Shown piece by piece: positions 32,985 through 41,253 of a stretch of 64,000 bases of DNA; the stretch's first letter is position 1; every line of letters begins with the position of its first letter. The notes under the pieces were generated by a model. The model worked only from the letters and a program-made list of their open reading frames with translations. It ran no database searches and had not been told where the DNA came from. The stretch lies in assembly GCF_000372825.1 (NCBI RefSeq), contig NZ_KB910516.1:900011-964010 (forward strand), given 5' to 3'. This DNA is from Methylobacterium sp. 77. GTDB taxonomy: Bacteria > Pseudomonadota > Alphaproteobacteria > Rhizobiales > Beijerinckiaceae. The position numbers and the translations under genes were made by a program.

Positions 32985-34067
32985 TCAGCGACCGAACAGC
33001 TTCGCGGTCAGCGAGGCCGGTGCGTCCCCCTTGTGGCCTGCCACCACCACGAGACGACGAACGTCGCCGCGCAGGTAGGCCTGGAGGAAGCGGTTGTAGT
33101 CCCGGAACACCACGCATCCGTTCGAGGCGCCGCTCGGGCCAAGCATGTAGGTATGGGCGAGGATGCCGTCGCGGCCATGAATGGCCGCGCTGCCGCCGAC
33201 GGGGCTAAGCCGCAGCGCGCGCACGCCGTGGAACAGGGCCTCGCGCTCCGTCAGGTCGTAGGTGCCGGGCGGCGTCGCGCCGCGCATCCGGACATGGACG
33301 AAGCGCGGATTGTCCATGTGCTGACCGAGGCCGGAATGCGCCTCCAACTGCTCACCGCTCGGCAGCGTCACCGTGCTGGTGCTGATGTCGTAGATCGCGG
33401 TCCCGCCGCCCGCGGTGGCGGGTACGCGGTCCAGGACCCGGCGTTGAGACAGGTCAATGGCGTCCGTATCGGCGGAGGCGTAGGCGAGGGCGGGGGTTCG
33501 ATCCGGATTTCGCTGGCCGAACACGGTCTCGAAGAACGAGCGCTCGGCCTCCACGTCCTGCCGGGCTGCGACGACGCTCCGTGACGACGGCCGGCGCATG
33601 GCGAGGCGGGGATCGCGGGAGAGGGGCCGCAATTCGATGGGGCGCGGCACCGGCGCAGGCATCGGCTGGATGAGGCGGGCGGTCTGCTGGATCGGCCGTG
33701 GTGCCGGAACCGCATCGCCGGGTGCGAGCCCGGCGACGATGCGGGCAGGCGGTGCGGCCGGCGGCTCGAATGCCGCGATCTGCATGGGCTCCAGAGCGGA
33801 AGCGCGCCATTCCGGCGTCCGGGCACCCATCGCAGGGGAAGGGTCGAGCATCCAGGCATAAGTGCCGGTCGCGCCAGAGGTCGGCACATCCGGCATTGCC
33901 TGTCTGGCGGCGAGCTGGGCGGACGCGGCGGGAACCGGTGCTTCCAGTCCGGTCAGCCGAGGAAAGGTCGCCACGAAGAGAACGACGATGGCGGTCTTCA
34001 GCAGGACGCGGCTGTGTGGCCGATGACGGCGCCGGGGGCGGCGATAGGAGGACGCATCGTCGATCAT
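32985..34067 (-). CDS. DUF2778 (Tlde1-like) protein with N-terminal membrane anchor
   Basis: A 360-residue protein. One membrane helix or signal anchor (LLKTAIVVLFVATFPRL) follows a basic N-terminus, then a Pro/Ala-rich linker to about residue 190. The C-terminal DUF2778 domain includes LEAHSGLGQHMDNP, GTYDLTERE, AAIHGRDGILAHTYMLG and SNGCVVFRDY. The His and Cys match the L,D-transpeptidase-like catalytic pair described for Tlde1 effectors. Some DUF2778 proteins are type VI effectors; others are housekeeping periplasmic enzymes common in Rhizobiales. No T6SS gene or obvious immunity gene is adjacent, so a cell-wall role is as likely as a toxin. Convergent with csp. Confidence 0.8.
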   Translation of the reverse strand: MIDDASSYRRPRRRHRPHSRVLLKTAIVVLFVATFPRLTGLEAPVPAASAQLAARQAMPDVPTSGATGTYAWMLDPSPAMGARTPEWRASALEPMQIAAFEPPAAPPARIVAGLAPGDAVPAPRPIQQTARLIQPMPAPVPRPIELRPLSRDPRLAMRRPSSRSVVAARQDVEAERSFFETVFGQRNPDRTPALAYASADTDAIDLSQRRVLDRVPATAGGGTAIYDISTSTVTLPSGEQLEAHSGLGQHMDNPRFVHVRMRGATPPGTYDLTEREALFHGVRALRLSPVGGSAAIHGRDGILAHTYMLGPSGASNGCVVFRDYNRFLQAYLRGDVRRLVVVAGHKGDAPASLTAKLFGR

Positions 34068-34258
34068 GCGGGCTGTACTCGGATACGCGTGCCCCGCCCG
34101 CGCAGCCGCCGTGAGGTTTCACCCAGCTCCCGGAGGAGCCTTGCGAAAGCCGCATCGATCGAATTTGCCGTTTAGGGAACCATCAACTTTGATAGATCCC
34201 ATTCAGCGCGAAGTTGGTTAATCGTCGATAAATCGCGGCGACGATTTTCGATCGGATC

Positions 34259-34299
34259 TCTTGCACACCGCTTCGTCTTGCACACCGCTTCGTCTTGCA
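34259..34299. repeat. 17-bp tandem direct repeat, about 2.4 copies
   Basis: TCTTGCACACCGCTTCG occurs at 34259-34275 and again, identical, at 34276-34292; a third partial copy (TCTTGCA) follows. Two exact adjacent copies in a non-coding region suggest recent replication slippage or a small iteron-like regulatory array. No function is evident. Confidence 0.85.
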
Positions 34300-34365
34300 T
34301 GCCGGTCGCGAAATCCCGATCCCGTCACTGCGATGCTCCTCGCATCGTTCGCATGACCGGACAGG

Positions 34366-34400
34366 AAAACGCCCCGCCAGCCTTGCGGCTCGCGGGGCGA
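34366..34400 (-). terminator. Rho-independent terminator for the 34451-34753 gene
   Basis: On the minus strand CGCCCCGC pairs with GCGGGGCG (34392-34399 with 34370-34377) around a 14-nt loop and is followed by GTTTTCC. It lies about 50 nt after the small secreted gene's stop, in its direction. Confidence 0.7.
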
Positions 34401-34450
34401 TGTCGTCATCGAAACGAACCTATCGGTCGAGGCCGGAGCCTCGAAATCCC

Positions 34451-34753
34451 TTACTTTCCGCTGGGTGCCGCGCCGCTGCCGGTGGCTGCATTGCCGCTGC
34501 TCGGTCCGCCCGGTGCACCCGGCGTCGCATTGGAAGGAACGTCCCGCGACATGGTCGATCCCGTGGTATTCGCCCCGGTACCCGACGCCGAACCGTCCAT
34601 GCGCTCCATCCCCTTCTCCGTGTTGCTCTTCACGCTGCCCGGGCTGTTCATGTTGCCCTCGGCGCTGCCGCCGCCTGCGGCCGTCTGCGCGAAAGCCGAA
34701 CCGGCCAGGGAGACGGTAAGAGCAGCAGCGACGGCGAGTGTCTTGATTGCCAT
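34451..34753 (-). CDS. Small secreted Gly/Ser/Asn-rich protein, unknown function
   Basis: A 100-residue protein. MAIKTLAVAAALTVSLAGSAFAQ is a textbook signal peptide (shown here by its core VSLAGSAFAQ, cleavage after AFA). The mature 77 residues are low complexity: Gly, Ser, Asn, Thr and Pro with few hydrophobics and no Cys, so probably disordered in the periplasm. Similar small proteins are common in Methylobacterium genomes, without known function. Its own terminator (34366-34400) shows it is a real transcription unit. Confidence 0.75.
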   Translation of the reverse strand: MAIKTLAVAAALTVSLAGSAFAQTAAGGGSAEGNMNSPGSVKSNTEKGMERMDGSASGTGANTTGSTMSRDVPSNATPGAPGGPSSGNAATGSGAAPSGK

Positions 34754-35011
34754 AATATATTTCCTCGGTTCATGCGGGTTTGACTTAACAACTCGGCCAG
34801 GCCCGTAAGGTTCATCGAAAGATATATCGGCCTATCCACGGCGGCGAATACGAAGAACGATGACATTTTTCTATGGCCAAGCTTTGATTTTCGTTTTTAA
34901 CTTTTCATCGTTCCATCGGATTGCATCCGGCCGCGACTGAACCAGCGTGGCAATCTGCCGGTCGGGAGATCTTCCTCGACACGCTGCCAAAAGCTGTCAC
35001 AAGGCCGAGCC

Positions 35012-36001
35012 ATGCCGATCCTTCGCCTCGACGCCGCCCATCACCTCGCCACCGACACCCTGATCCGTTGTGGAACCGCGCCCGCCAACGCGGAGAGCGT
35101 CGCCCGTGCCCTCGTCGGCGCCGAGGCCGACGGGCTGCGGACCCACGGGCTCATGCGACTTCTCGCCTATGGCGAACAGGTGAGAGTGGGAAAGGTCGTC
35201 GGCGACGCCATCGTCTCGTGCGCGCGGCCGAAGCCCGGCCTCCTCGCCGTCGATGCCGCCCACGGCTTCGCCTATCCGGCCCTCGACACGGCCATCGCCC
35301 TCCTGCCCGAGATCGCACGCGAGCAGGGGATCGCCGCCGCCGCCATACGCCGGTCGCATCATTGCGGAGCGGCGGGTCGGCCGGTGGAAGCGCTGGCCGA
35401 GCTTGGCCTCGTCGCGATCCTGTTCGCCAACGCTCCGGCCTCCATGGCGCCCTGGGGCGGAACGCGCCCGGTCTTCGGCACCAACCCGATCGCTTTCGCC
35501 TGCCCGCTACCGGGTGCCGAGCCGATCATCGTCGACCTGTCCCTGTCGAAGGTGGCGCGCGGCAACATCATCGCCGCCAAGCAGCGCGGGGAGCCGATCC
35601 CCGAAGGCTGGGCCCTCGACGCGAACGGCGATCCCACCACCGACCCCACCGCCGCCCTCGCCGGCACCATGGTGCCGCTCGGCGATGCCAAGGGCACCGC
35701 CCTCGCGCTCATGGTCGAGCTGCTCGCGGCAGGCCTCACCGGCGCGCGCTTTGCCGGCGAGGCCTCGTCCTTCCTCGATGCGGAAGGCGAACCGCCCGCG
35801 ACGGGCCAGTTGATCCTCGCCATCGACGCCACCGCCTTCGCCGGCGATGCGCTCGCGCGTTTCGCGGTGCTGGCGAGGTCGATCGAAGAACAGGATGGCG
35901 CACGGCTGCCCGGAACGCGCCGCCTCGCCGCCCGCGCCCGTGCGGCGGAGGAGGGGATCACGATCTCCGATGCGCTGCTGGCCGAGATCGAGCGCCTGTG
36001 A
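35012..36001 (+). CDS. Ldh_2-family NAD(P)-dependent dehydrogenase (malate/lactate/ureidoglycolate type)
   Basis: A 329-residue oxidoreductase of the MDH/LDH2 family (YbiC, YlbC/AllD, ComC, DpkA). Family signatures are EADGLRTHGLMRL near the N-terminus, RSHHCGAAGR (the catalytic His region), and APWGGTRPVFGTNPIAFACP, which binds the cofactor. Substrates in the family are 2-hydroxy acids, ureidoglycolate or cyclic imines, and cannot be chosen from sequence alone. An in-frame upstream start is not supported. The App1-like phosphatase gene follows 87 nt downstream on the same strand, with no known functional link. Confidence 0.9.
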   Translation: MPILRLDAAHHLATDTLIRCGTAPANAESVARALVGAEADGLRTHGLMRLLAYGEQVRVGKVVGDAIVSCARPKPGLLAVDAAHGFAYPALDTAIALLPEIAREQGIAAAAIRRSHHCGAAGRPVEALAELGLVAILFANAPASMAPWGGTRPVFGTNPIAFACPLPGAEPIIVDLSLSKVARGNIIAAKQRGEPIPEGWALDANGDPTTDPTAALAGTMVPLGDAKGTALALMVELLAAGLTGARFAGEASSFLDAEGEPPATGQLILAIDATAFAGDALARFAVLARSIEEQDGARLPGTRRLAARARAAEEGITISDALLAEIERL

Positions 36002-36088
36002 CGGTGCTCGATCCGCGACGCACCGCGCAACCTTCGGCCCGGACAACGGCTTGACCGCGATCACGATCGTATCGCTCCGAGCCACCCC

Positions 36089-37315
36089 ATGACCTCATCC
36101 CATCCGCCACCAAGGCGAGCGACGACGCGCTGGCGCAAGGCGGCCGGGCGCCTGCTGGCGCTCGCCGCGCGGCCGGTGCGCAAGGCGCAGGGCACGCGCG
36201 GGACGGTGGTGGAGGCCTATCGCGGCTACGGCTCGGCGCGGGAGATCTTCCTGATCGGCCGCGTCTTCCGGCAGGCGCGTCCCGACCCGAATGCCGAGAC
36301 CGACGACATCGCCGCGGATCTGCGCGACATCGCCAGGCGCATCCGCCGGCGCAAGGTCGCCGGCGCATCCATCGTCGCGCGATTCGGGGGTGCGGAGACC
36401 GTCGCGGTCACCGATAGCGACGGTTATTTCCGGGTGACCCTCGCGCCGCCGAGCCTGCCAGCCCGTGAAGTCCTCTGGCACACGGTCGATCTCGAACTCG
36501 CGGCCGATCCGCCGGTCCACGCGGAGGGGAGGGTGTTCATCCCGCCGGACCGGTGCCGCTTCGTCGTCATCAGCGATATCGACGACACGATCATGCATAC
36601 CGGCGTCGCCAACAAGCTCAAGATGCTGTGGCGGCTGTTCGTGGCGGATGCCGAGGACCGCGTCGCCTTCCCCGGAGCGGCGGCCCTGTGCCGTGCGCTT
36701 CATGCGGGCGCGCCCGGAGATCAGTCGAACCCGATGCTCTATGTCTCACGGGCACCCTGGGGCATCTACGACATGCTCAGCGAGTTCTTCCGTCAGCACG
36801 GAATTCCGGCGGGTCCGGTGCTGTTCCTGCGCGAATGGGGCCTGTCCTGGCGCCATCCGCTGCCGCGCAGGGCCGAGGACCATAAGCGCGACCTGATCCG
36901 GCACATGCTCGCGCTCTACGGCGACCTGCCCTTCGTGCTCATCGGCGACAGCGGCCAGCACGATCCGGAAGTCTACGCCAAGATCGTGTCCGAAAATCCC
37001 GGCCGGGTGCTGGCGGTCTACATCCGCAACGTCTCGCGCGATCAGTGCCGCGCCGTCGAGATCGAGCGCCTGTCGCAAGCGATCCTCCAGGCGGGAAGCA
37101 GCCTTGTGCTCGCAGCCGACACCACCGTCATGGCCGATCATGCCCTCTCGCTCGGCCTGATCGGCGAGGAGGGGGCCAAGGCCATCCTCGCGGAATGCCG
37201 GACGCACGGCATGGTGGAGGCCATCGAGCCGATCATCATCGAGCCGAGCGACCAGAACGCCACGGTTCTTGCCGCGTCGGACAAAGCCCCGAAGAATCCG
37301 ACGGCACGGGTCTGA
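36089..37315 (+). CDS. App1/DUF2183-family phosphatase
   Basis: A 408-residue protein with the App1 (phosphatidate phosphatase) C-terminal domain. The HAD-type motif VISDIDDTIMHTG supplies the catalytic Asp pair; YVSRAPWGIYDML and LIGDSGQHDPEVY are the other family motifs. The N-terminal part (about residues 1-155) has an immunoglobulin-like strand pattern preceding the catalytic domain, as in other bacterial App1 homologues. Yeast App1 removes phosphate from phosphatidic acid; bacterial substrates are not established. ATG 36089 has only a weak ribosome site. There is no signal peptide, so it is cytoplasmic or membrane-peripheral. Confidence 0.88.
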   Translation: MTSSHPPPRRATTRWRKAAGRLLALAARPVRKAQGTRGTVVEAYRGYGSAREIFLIGRVFRQARPDPNAETDDIAADLRDIARRIRRRKVAGASIVARFGGAETVAVTDSDGYFRVTLAPPSLPAREVLWHTVDLELAADPPVHAEGRVFIPPDRCRFVVISDIDDTIMHTGVANKLKMLWRLFVADAEDRVAFPGAAALCRALHAGAPGDQSNPMLYVSRAPWGIYDMLSEFFRQHGIPAGPVLFLREWGLSWRHPLPRRAEDHKRDLIRHMLALYGDLPFVLIGDSGQHDPEVYAKIVSENPGRVLAVYIRNVSRDQCRAVEIERLSQAILQAGSSLVLAADTTVMADHALSLGLIGEEGAKAILAECRTHGMVEAIEPIIIEPSDQNATVLAASDKAPKNPTARV

Positions 37316-37363
37316 AGCCGACGCCTCACGGATCGCCTCAACGATCGGGGCGGACTCGATCGC

Positions 37364-37657
37364 TCAGTATTCGTAGCCGTAATAGCCCCGACGCGAGGGC
37401 CGATAGCCATATTCGCCGGCGCCGTCGTAGGGGCGGGGCGCGACGTAGCGCCGGCCATAGGTACGCAGGTACGGGTCGAGCCGAGGATCGCGGTAATTGC
37501 CGTTGTTCACGCCGGCCGAGCGGTCGTTGCCGCTGAGCGCCGAATAGGGCGAGAGCCCGTCGCCACCTCCACCACCGCCGCCGCGTGCCTGGGCGGCACC
37601 GGCAAGGCCGAGGATCAGTCCCGACGCGAGCGCGACACGAAGTAGAGCACTTGTCAT
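37364..37657 (-). CDS. Small secreted Gly-rich/Tyr-Arg-rich protein
   Basis: A 97-residue protein. A strong GAGGAG at 6-nt spacing decides ATG 37657 over the TTG at 37675. Signal peptide: LLRVALASGLILGLAGAAQA, cleaved after AQA. Then a run of Gly (GGGGGGG), a polar middle, and a Tyr/Arg/Gly-rich tail ending RRGYYGYEY. Such tails are seen in small exported Rhizobiales proteins of unknown role. It is convergent with the App1 gene, 48 nt away. Confidence 0.75.
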   Translation of the reverse strand: MTSALLRVALASGLILGLAGAAQARGGGGGGGDGLSPYSALSGNDRSAGVNNGNYRDPRLDPYLRTYGRRYVAPRPYDGAGEYGYRPSRRGYYGYEY

Positions 37658-37874
37658 CTTGGACTCCTCATCCAAGTGGGGAACGGTCCGAGGAAGAATG
37701 GCGGAGTGACGGTGGCGGTTCCCATGCCGACGGATGCAGCCTAAGCCTTGGCATCGATCCGCTCAGCGGCACATTGCTCCGGCGACGGCCGGATCGATCC
37801 CCTAGACGGAACATCCTTCCCGATCCCGTGGCCTTGCTGCATAGGGTCCGCGCAATCGATCGCGAGGGCGAACC

Positions 37875-38312
37875 ATGACATCTCCGGCCGCATCCTGGCA
37901 GCTTTGGGCCTTACTCTCGGCCGCCTTCGCGGCGTTGACCGCGATCTTCGCGAAAGTCGGCATCGAGAACGTCAATTCCGATGTCGCTACCTTCATCAGA
38001 ACCTGCGTGATCCTCTGCGCCCTCGGCGCCATCCTCGTGGCCACCGGGCAATGGCAACCCCTCAACGCGATCTCCGGTCGGTCCTACGTCTTTCTGGTCC
38101 TCTCGGGCCTTGCCACGGGGGGATCCTGGATCTGTTATTTCCGGGCGCTGAAGCTCGGCGACGCCGCCCGCGTCGCGCCGATCGACAAGTTGAGCGTCGT
38201 TCTGGTCGCGGTGTTCGCGGCAGCCTTCCTCGGCGAACGTCTCTCGGCCGCGAACTGGCTGGGCGTGGCTCTGATCTGCGCGGGCGCGATCCTCGTCGCC
38301 TACCGGGGCTGA
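37875..38312 (+). CDS. EamA-family half-size transporter
   Basis: A 145-residue membrane protein with about five hydrophobic helices and one EamA domain (half of a ten-helix DMT transporter). Conserved points are IFAKVGIENVNSDVATFIRT, SGLATGGSWICYFRALKLGD and the C-terminal FLGERLSAANWLGVALICAG. Single-domain members probably work as dimers; the substrate is unknown. It starts with ATG 37875 behind GGGCGAACC (weak ribosome site). Monocistronic, convergent with the acetyltransferase gene. Confidence 0.9.
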   Translation: MTSPAASWQLWALLSAAFAALTAIFAKVGIENVNSDVATFIRTCVILCALGAILVATGQWQPLNAISGRSYVFLVLSGLATGGSWICYFRALKLGDAARVAPIDKLSVVLVAVFAAAFLGERLSAANWLGVALICAGAILVAYRG

Positions 38313-38342
38313 CCCGCCCGATCGCGGCACTCCAGCGAAGGA

Positions 38343-38789
38343 TCAGTGTCGCTTGCGCAGCGGCCTAACGAGGAGGGATCCGGACGGCTCGAACCCGGTG
38401 CTGGCGCAGAACGCCCGCATGGAATCGTGATCGGGCGCGGCGCCGAGTTCGAGGGTCGCGCATCCCGCCGACCTGGCGGCCTGTGACGCCGCCTTCAGCA
38501 AAAGCCGGCCGATCCCACGGCGACGCTCGTCGGGGCCGACGAGCAGGGTGGTGATCTGTGCGACGGGCTGAGCCGCCAGCGAACGATACCAGTGGAGGAT
38601 CACGAGGCCGCTCGGCGGTCCCCACTCGACGGCGATCAGGGCCGTACCGGTCCCCGAACGCAGGGCGTCGAGCCGGTCGGCGAGATCGCCGGCGGCAAGG
38701 GAAATGCCGGACGCATGGAGCAGGGCAGCGACGCCACCGGCGTCGGCCCCGGTCGCGGCCCGGATTTCGAGCCCATAGCGGCTTGCCAA
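38343..38789 (-). CDS. GNAT-family N-acetyltransferase with TTG start
   Basis: A 148-residue GNAT protein. Acetyl-CoA motif A is VGPDERRRGIGRLLLKAA (R/Q-x-x-G-x-G/A type), preceded by strand ITTLL and followed by LGAAPDHDSMRAFCASTGFE. No ATG or GTG exists in frame upstream before a stop, while TTG 38789 has GGAGA about 5 nt before it, so a TTG start is well supported. The substrate is unknown. It converges with the EamA gene, 30 nt away. Confidence 0.85.
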   Translation of the reverse strand: MASRYGLEIRAATGADAGGVAALLHASGISLAAGDLADRLDALRSGTGTALIAVEWGPPSGLVILHWYRSLAAQPVAQITTLLVGPDERRRGIGRLLLKAASQAARSAGCATLELGAAPDHDSMRAFCASTGFEPSGSLLVRPLRKRH

Positions 38790-39079
38790 ACCCGTCTCCG
38801 CAGGATGTCCCCGCTCCCCTTAACCTATCGGCCCGGAAAGTGGAGACGACCTGCCTCGAACGACCGATGCGGCAAAGCGGCACCGCGACCTTTGACGATC
38901 CAGCGGCGCGGGTGAGGGAAGAGGACGGGACAGCGAGCCGTCGGCACGCGGCCCCGTCCTCCCGCCACGCCTCGCTTGGGGGCAATCGGAGCGCAGCGAT
39001 CCTGACTGGTCCGCTTACGTTTCTGGAATATGTCCGGCTTCATCACGTTCGCTCGACTCGCCTGATCGAGCAAAAGGGG

Positions 39080-39331
39080 TCAGCGGTCGCAGCCGATGCA
39101 GATGTCGCGCACGACGCGCGGTCTCATCGGCCCGGTCCGCTGATTGGGAAGCTCGCCCCCGAACGCGTGGAGCTGGGGGCGCGGCGGCGGATCGGGATGC
39201 TTGACGGGCTCGGCCGGACCGGGACTCGACGGTTTCACGACCGGGGTGAGCGCCATGTTCTGGGCCAGGCCGGGGCCGGCCGAGAATAGGGCGGCGAGCA
39301 GGATCGTGACACCAAGGAACCGTCTCGACAT
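39080..39331 (-). CDS. Small secreted Pro-rich protein, unknown function
   Basis: An 83-residue protein. ATG 39331 has GGAGG at 7-nt spacing; the longer frame from 39400 lacks one. Signal peptide MSRRFLGVTILLAALFSAGP, cleaved near GLAQ. The mature part is Pro/Lys-rich (PVVKPSSPGPAEPVKHPDPP) and ends in RDICIGCDR, with a CxxC that could bind metal or be redox-active outside the cytoplasm. Family not recognised. It lies 85 nt downstream of mdcH's stop on the same strand, probably separate from it. Confidence 0.65.
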   Translation of the reverse strand: MSRRFLGVTILLAALFSAGPGLAQNMALTPVVKPSSPGPAEPVKHPDPPPRPQLHAFGGELPNQRTGPMRPRVVRDICIGCDR

Positions 39332-39415
39332 GGTCAAGCCTCCGCTTGGCCATCCAACGCATCCGCTGGGGATCCGGTTCACGAGGGAAGCCGGCCGCAC
39401 GGACAGTTTCGCCGA

Positions 39416-40369
39416 TCAGGACCGGCCCGTTTCGACGTTGTCTCTGAGCCAGTGTTCGATTCCGGCGATGGAGCGGAAATCGGCGACGGCATGAACGGCA
39501 GCGTCCGGTAGCGCCTCGCGCGCCATGGTCGCGAGAGCATGGCCGGGACCGAGCTCGATGACGGCCCGCGCACCGGCCTCGCGGATACCGTCGAGACAGG
39601 CCGCCCAATCGATGGTCCGCGAGAGCGCCGAGGCGAGTTTGTCGAGCCCCTTCGCGGCATCGAAGACCGGGGCACCGTCGAGACCGCTGAGGAGGCGCGG
39701 AGGCGGCGAGGAGCCACCGCGCGAGGGCGTCAGGATTTCGGACCGCGCCAGTTCCTGACGGAATCGCGGGCTCGCCGCCGCCAGCAGCGGCGTATGCGAT
39801 GGCGTGTGGACCGGCAGCACCACGGCCCGTGCCGCGCCGGCGGCGAGAGCCGTGCCGCACAGCAATTCGAGGTCGGCCACCGTGCCGCCGGCGACCACGC
39901 TATCGGCCGCGTTGACGATGGCGAGATGGCAGCCATGGTCCTCGATCATCGCCGTGACGCGCTCGCGCGACAGGCCGCGGATTCCGGCAAGCCCATGGCC
40001 CGGCCCGGCGGCCGCATCCATCGCCTCCGCCCGCGCGGCGGCGAGATGGAAGATCGCGGAGGGCGAGAACCGGCCGGCACAGCCCCAGGCCGCGAGATCG
40101 CCGATGCTGTAGCCGGCGAGGACGATGCGGCCGGGATTCATGTCCCGCAGCAATGTCCAGGCGGCGAGGCCGGCGACGCAGCACAGGATCTGACCGGTTC
40201 GGTTCTCGTGCAGGGCCGGGCCGCCGGTTCGGACGAGGTCGCGCGGGTCGACGCCGAGCAACGGCTTCGCGGCCTCGAATATGTCCTGCGCCGGGCGATG
40301 ATCGGCCGTGAGATCGAACATGCCGGGATGTTGGCCGCCCTGACCCGAGAGCAGGATCGCGAGGGTCAT
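39416..40369 (-). CDS. mdcH: Malonate decarboxylase holo-ACP/malonyl-transacylase subunit MdcH
   Basis: A 317-residue acyltransferase of the FabD fold. It has LLSGQGGQHPGMF at the N-terminus, the nucleophile Ser in LAGYSIGDLAAWG, and HTPSHTPLL with the catalytic His. MdcH loads malonyl (or acetyl) groups from CoA onto the MdcC thiol to start or restore the decarboxylase cycle. Its ATG overlaps the mdcB stop by 4 nt (ATGA), and it is the last gene of the mdcACDEGBH run. Cytosolic. Confidence 0.93.
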   Translation of the reverse strand: MTLAILLSGQGGQHPGMFDLTADHRPAQDIFEAAKPLLGVDPRDLVRTGGPALHENRTGQILCCVAGLAAWTLLRDMNPGRIVLAGYSIGDLAAWGCAGRFSPSAIFHLAAARAEAMDAAAGPGHGLAGIRGLSRERVTAMIEDHGCHLAIVNAADSVVAGGTVADLELLCGTALAAGAARAVVLPVHTPSHTPLLAAASPRFRQELARSEILTPSRGGSSPPPRLLSGLDGAPVFDAAKGLDKLASALSRTIDWAACLDGIREAGARAVIELGPGHALATMAREALPDAAVHAVADFRSIAGIEHWLRDNVETGRS

Positions 40370-41253
40370 GGACTTGCCTCCAGGGCATCGACGAACAGCG
40401 TCATGGCGAGGAGGTCGGCGCTTCCGCCGGGGCTGAGGCGGCGGGCGACGAAGTCATGGTGGATCGCCTCCGCACGCGCGCGCCAATCGGTCCGCGCGAC
40501 GCCGCCATCCGCGAGGAAGGCGGCGGCCGAGGCGCGGGCGAAAGCATAGCCTGCCTCGCCGCCGCGATGGAGCAGGTTGGTATCCTCGAGCTCTGCGATC
40601 AGGGTGAAGCACGCCTCGACCCGCGCGGCCTCCTCGTCGCCCGGACGACGCTGCCGTGCCCGATGCAGGGCGGGCAGCCCGACCGCGTAGAGGGTCGGAA
40701 AGCCGGCGGCCGCCTCGGCCGGCGCACCGCCGACGCCATAACGCCTTCGCGCCACCGCGCCCGGGGCATGGAGCATGATCGGACCGGCCAGGATCGCGGC
40801 ACCGTGATGGTCGCGCACGTGACGGCCGAGCGCTCCCGGCCTCAGGCGACAGGTGCCGGCGGCAAAAGCGCGAGCGGCGGAGGAGAGAGCGCCTGCCGCG
40901 GAGGTGAGAAGGCCGAGGCCGAAGATGGCGCCGCGATGAGTGTTCACCCCACCCGTCGCCTGCCGCATGGCGGTTTCGGCCTCGATGCCGATCCGGCGCA
41001 GGGCGGACATCCCGGCCCCGGCGGCTCCGGCGCAAGCGAGTTCGTCGAAGAAGGGGGCGAGAGCACGGGCACTGGCGCGAAAGGTGCCGGCATTCATGTC
41101 CGCATGACTGCCGCTATCCACATGGCTGACGAGGCCGGGCTTCGGATAGGTATCGACTTCGAGCCGCAGAGCCTCGACGGCGAGGCGAGCGATCTCGCTG
41201 ACGATGAGCGGGGCCCGGTCGTCCCATCCATGACGTTGGGCGAGGGCGCTCAT
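40366..41253 (-). CDS. mdcB: Triphosphoribosyl-dephospho-CoA synthase MdcB
   Basis: A 295-residue CitG/MdcB-family enzyme that makes 2'-(5''-triphosphoribosyl)-3'-dephospho-CoA, the precursor of the MdcC prosthetic group, from ATP and dephospho-CoA. Key sequence: EVDTYPKPGLVSHVDSGSHADM, quoted in part as TYPKPGLVSHVDSGSH, then GGVNTHRGAIFGLGLL and LEDTNLLHRGGEAGY. ATG 41253 overlaps the mdcG stop (ATGA). Length fits the family (about 290). It acts with MdcG encoded just before it. Confidence 0.94.
   Translation of the reverse strand: MSALAQRHGWDDRAPLIVSEIARLAVEALRLEVDTYPKPGLVSHVDSGSHADMNAGTFRASARALAPFFDELACAGAAGAGMSALRRIGIEAETAMRQATGGVNTHRGAIFGLGLLTSAAGALSSAARAFAAGTCRLRPGALGRHVRDHHGAAILAGPIMLHAPGAVARRRYGVGGAPAEAAAGFPTLYAVGLPALHRARQRRPGDEEAARVEACFTLIAELEDTNLLHRGGEAGYAFARASAAAFLADGGVARTDWRARAEAIHHDFVARRLSPGGSADLLAMTLFVDALEASP

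Larger units (their letters stand above)
34068..34450. other. Intergenic region with a hairpin, tandem repeat and terminator
   Basis: About 383 bp with no supported gene. It holds the DUF2778 promoter side, an 8-bp inverted repeat AATCGTCG/CGACGATT (34220-34227 / 34239-34246) followed by TT, a 17-bp tandem repeat (34259-34299), and a terminator for the gene at 34451. The first half is AT-richer than the surroundings. Confidence 0.55.

Noticed and set aside
36089..37315. Operon of the Ldh-family dehydrogenase with the App1-like phosphatase
   Set aside because: 87-nt gap with possible promoter, weak ribosome site and no functional link; kept as separate genes.
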